Assembly: GCA_002747745.1 (NCBI GenBank)
Contig: PDQG01000006.1
Span: 97,970 to 161,969, forward strand
Source of the DNA: a bacterium DOLZORAL124_38_8
GTDB lineage: Bacteria; Patescibacteriota; Gracilibacteria; UBA4473
Reading direction: 5' to 3'
Length of the DNA: 64,000 nt
Part shown: positions 62,863-64,000 of the stretch, piece after piece
Position numbering within the stretch: position 1 is the first letter of the stretch
How the letters are laid out: the number at the start of each line of letters is the position of its first letter
Made by a program: the position numbers and the translations under genes
Notes under the pieces: generated by a model
The model's input: only the letters and a program-made list of their open reading frames with translations
Database searches by the model: none
What the model was told of the DNA's origin: nothing

Positions 62863-63236
62863 ACTTGTTGTGTAAATAAATTCGTGAGCGATAGTAGTGT
62901 TTTTTTCCTATTTACGAAATCTTTTTTATAAAAGTATCTTCATTGTATTTTTTTCGTCCAATAAGACTTTAAATATGGCGAAATCTCTTAAATTCTGTCA
63001 TCTCAACCGCCGTGGAGAAATATAATTCTTAACCACTTTAGATTTCTCCATTTCACTTCGTTCCAGTCGAAATGACATAGTCAACATTTGTCATTCTGAA
63101 CTGGTTTCAGAATCTGTTTTCAGTACTCCCCTAACCAATTTTCATCAAGATACGAAAAACAATATCCCCAAAACAAACAAATAGAGAAACCGAAAGTTTC
63201 AGTTTCTCCATTATTTTTTTTAACCTAAATACTCAC
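62863..63236. repeat. Intergenic region with REP-like palindromic elements
   Basis: This 374-bp stretch has no gene. Two imperfect palindromes are visible. One runs from GTCATCTC...TGGAGAAAT to ATTTCTCCA...GAAATGAC (about 62998-63077). The other is ATTCTGAA...TTTCAGAAT (63092-63112). Such units (GTCATTTCGACTG...GGAGAAAT and CAGAATGAC) resemble scattered intergenic repeats of Bacteroidota and other genomes. The left part (62863-62990) shows only AT-rich sequence. Confidence 0.6.
63184..63208 (-). terminator. Hairpin after the TSP1-like gene
   Basis: The stem GAGAAACcGAAA/TTTCaGTTTCTC has one mismatch and a 1-nt loop centre. It lies 29 bp past the stop of the minus-strand gene. Confidence 0.55.
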
Positions 63237-64000
63237 TTACATTTGATTTGTGAAATCATCATCTTTCATAAGACATGGACATTCTTCAGTACACTCTTTT
63301 GTATTTACCGTTGGTTTTGGTAACCCAGCATCTATACACTCTTGGTCTGAAACTACCGTATCGTCATCCCCATATTCTTTCATACAATAATATATTTCCT
63401 CTTGCTGCCCAGTCTTCGAAACCGTGTTACCCCCATTATCTGAACACTCAGTCATTTGCGCCGCCCGTGCCTTTGGCAATAACAAATCCAATGGATTCTT
63501 ATACGACAATGGTGGCAAATCATCCGGCGTTATAACATCAATATTACAAGCATTACAACTCGTCCATCCATCTTTTACCCATCTATATGAAGTACAATAC
63601 TTCCGTCTTTTTGGTTCTGTTTCTATATCACAATACCCATAAGCTGGCTCTTTATCCTTCGTAGAAATACAGAATACGCTTCGAGAAGTAGACCCATAAC
63701 TACATTCACCATATTCTCCAACTTTCCATTCAAATTCACAGTCTTCACTGTATTGTTTTGTTATATGTCCATTAGCACGTCTTTCACAGTTTGAATCAGC
63801 GTCACAAGTTTTATCATTACAATAGATAGCTTTTACCGCATCTCGAATTTGTCCATCCCAACTTCCTTGTGAACATCCTTTTCGAGGTGCCGCATGATTA
63901 GTTTTTTCGAAAAACCAATTATTGAAAGTCCTACAAGAACTCCAACAATCTCCTTCTTCTTCATCAATAACAAAATCTATGTCTTCATTATTAGAATTAT
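63237..64000 (-). CDS. Cysteine-rich thrombospondin type 1-like protein (3' part)
   Basis: The minus-strand frame is open from the window edge to TAA at 63237-63239, about 254 codons, so the gene starts outside. It holds many Cys and Trp residues in thrombospondin type 1-like patterns: GDCWSSCRTFNNWF, FEWKVGEYGECSYGSTSRSVFC and YRWVKDGWTSCNACN. An Asp/Lys-rich end has four clustered Cys (KECTEECPC). A possible internal start (TTG at 63518) is not needed. Together with the type 3 repeat protein at 2.7 kb, it shows that thrombospondin-like modules are used on this cell surface. Confidence 0.75.
   Translation of the reverse strand, partial: NSNNEDIDFVIDEEEGDCWSSCRTFNNWFFEKTNHAAPRKGCSQGSWDGQIRDAVKAIYCNDKTCDADSNCERRANGHITKQYSEDCEFEWKVGEYGECSYGSTSRSVFCISTKDKEPAYGYCDIETEPKRRKYCTSYRWVKDGWTSCNACNIDVITPDDLPPLSYKNPLDLLLPKARAAQMTECSDNGGNTVSKTGQQEEIYYCMKEYGDDDTVVSDQECIDAGLPKPTVNTKECTEECPCLMKDDDFTNQM

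Noticed and set aside
1..64000. Use of UGA as glycine (genetic code 25) as in Absconditabacteria or Gracilibacteria
   Set aside because: TGA ends several genes at tight overlaps (ATGA at 1319 and 7260, TGATG at 43884), proteins have normal length, and the single tRNA-Gly has anticodon TCC.

Overview
The window is AT-rich, compact and densely coded. It looks like part of a bacterial chromosome from the Candidate Phyla Radiation (Patescibacteria). The supporting signs are a mix of core replication genes and many orphan secreted proteins, a bacterial Elp3, a V-type rather than F-type ATPase, few Shine-Dalgarno-like sequences before starts, and large repetitive surface proteins. TGA is used as a stop, for example in ATGA and TGATG overlaps at 1319-1322, 7260-7263 and 43884-43888. 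This argues against the UGA=Gly code of Absconditabacteria/Gracilibacteria. A finer placement cannot be made from this sequence alone.

Layout. 0-4.5 kb: a secreted protein and lipoprotein pair, clpP, a thrombospondin type 3 repeat protein and V-ATPase subunit D. 4.65-9.95 kb: a compact filamentous-phage (inovirus) prophage. It has two paralogous coat-protein genes at its ends, several small membrane proteins, a pIII-like adsorption protein, a Zot-type assembly ATPase, a rolling-circle Rep and two structured intergenic regions. 9.94-10.84 kb: on the opposite strand, an Mrr-like endonuclease with a leaderless promoter and a zinc-ribbon gene broken by a homopolymer frameshift. 11-22.8 kb: housekeeping genes (HI0933 flavoprotein, priA, dnaX, murG, mutL, a DUF2130 protein, mltG, ybaB). 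23.7-28 kb: a VirB6/TrbL-like membrane protein and a basic partner. 28-35.4 kb: dnaE, yaaA, elp3, ruvB. 35.5-43.7 kb: two membrane proteins of unknown role, an RsiV-like lipoprotein, dnaB, gatA, gatC, a small membrane protein, murB and an orphan.

43.8-64 kb: a leucyl-tRNA synthetase carrying a complete alpha/beta-hydrolase domain inside it, a 1109-residue adhesin ending in two peptidoglycan-binding-like modules, the V-ATPase F-C-E-K block, a tRNA-Gly, dut, tilS, a HIT protein, a ferredoxin and rpmG. After these comes an envelope cluster: two secreted proteins that share a C-terminal domain flank an S-layer-homology protein. typA and the 3' part of a cysteine-rich thrombospondin type 1-like protein follow.

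Together the genes cover replication and repair, peptidoglycan synthesis (MurB, MurG, MltG) and an elaborate cell surface. The most unusual items are the hydrolase-bearing LeuRS, whose editing-domain threonine motif is also altered, and the inovirus with its interleaved inverted repeats. The shared C-terminal domain of the surface proteins and the VirB6-like locus come next.
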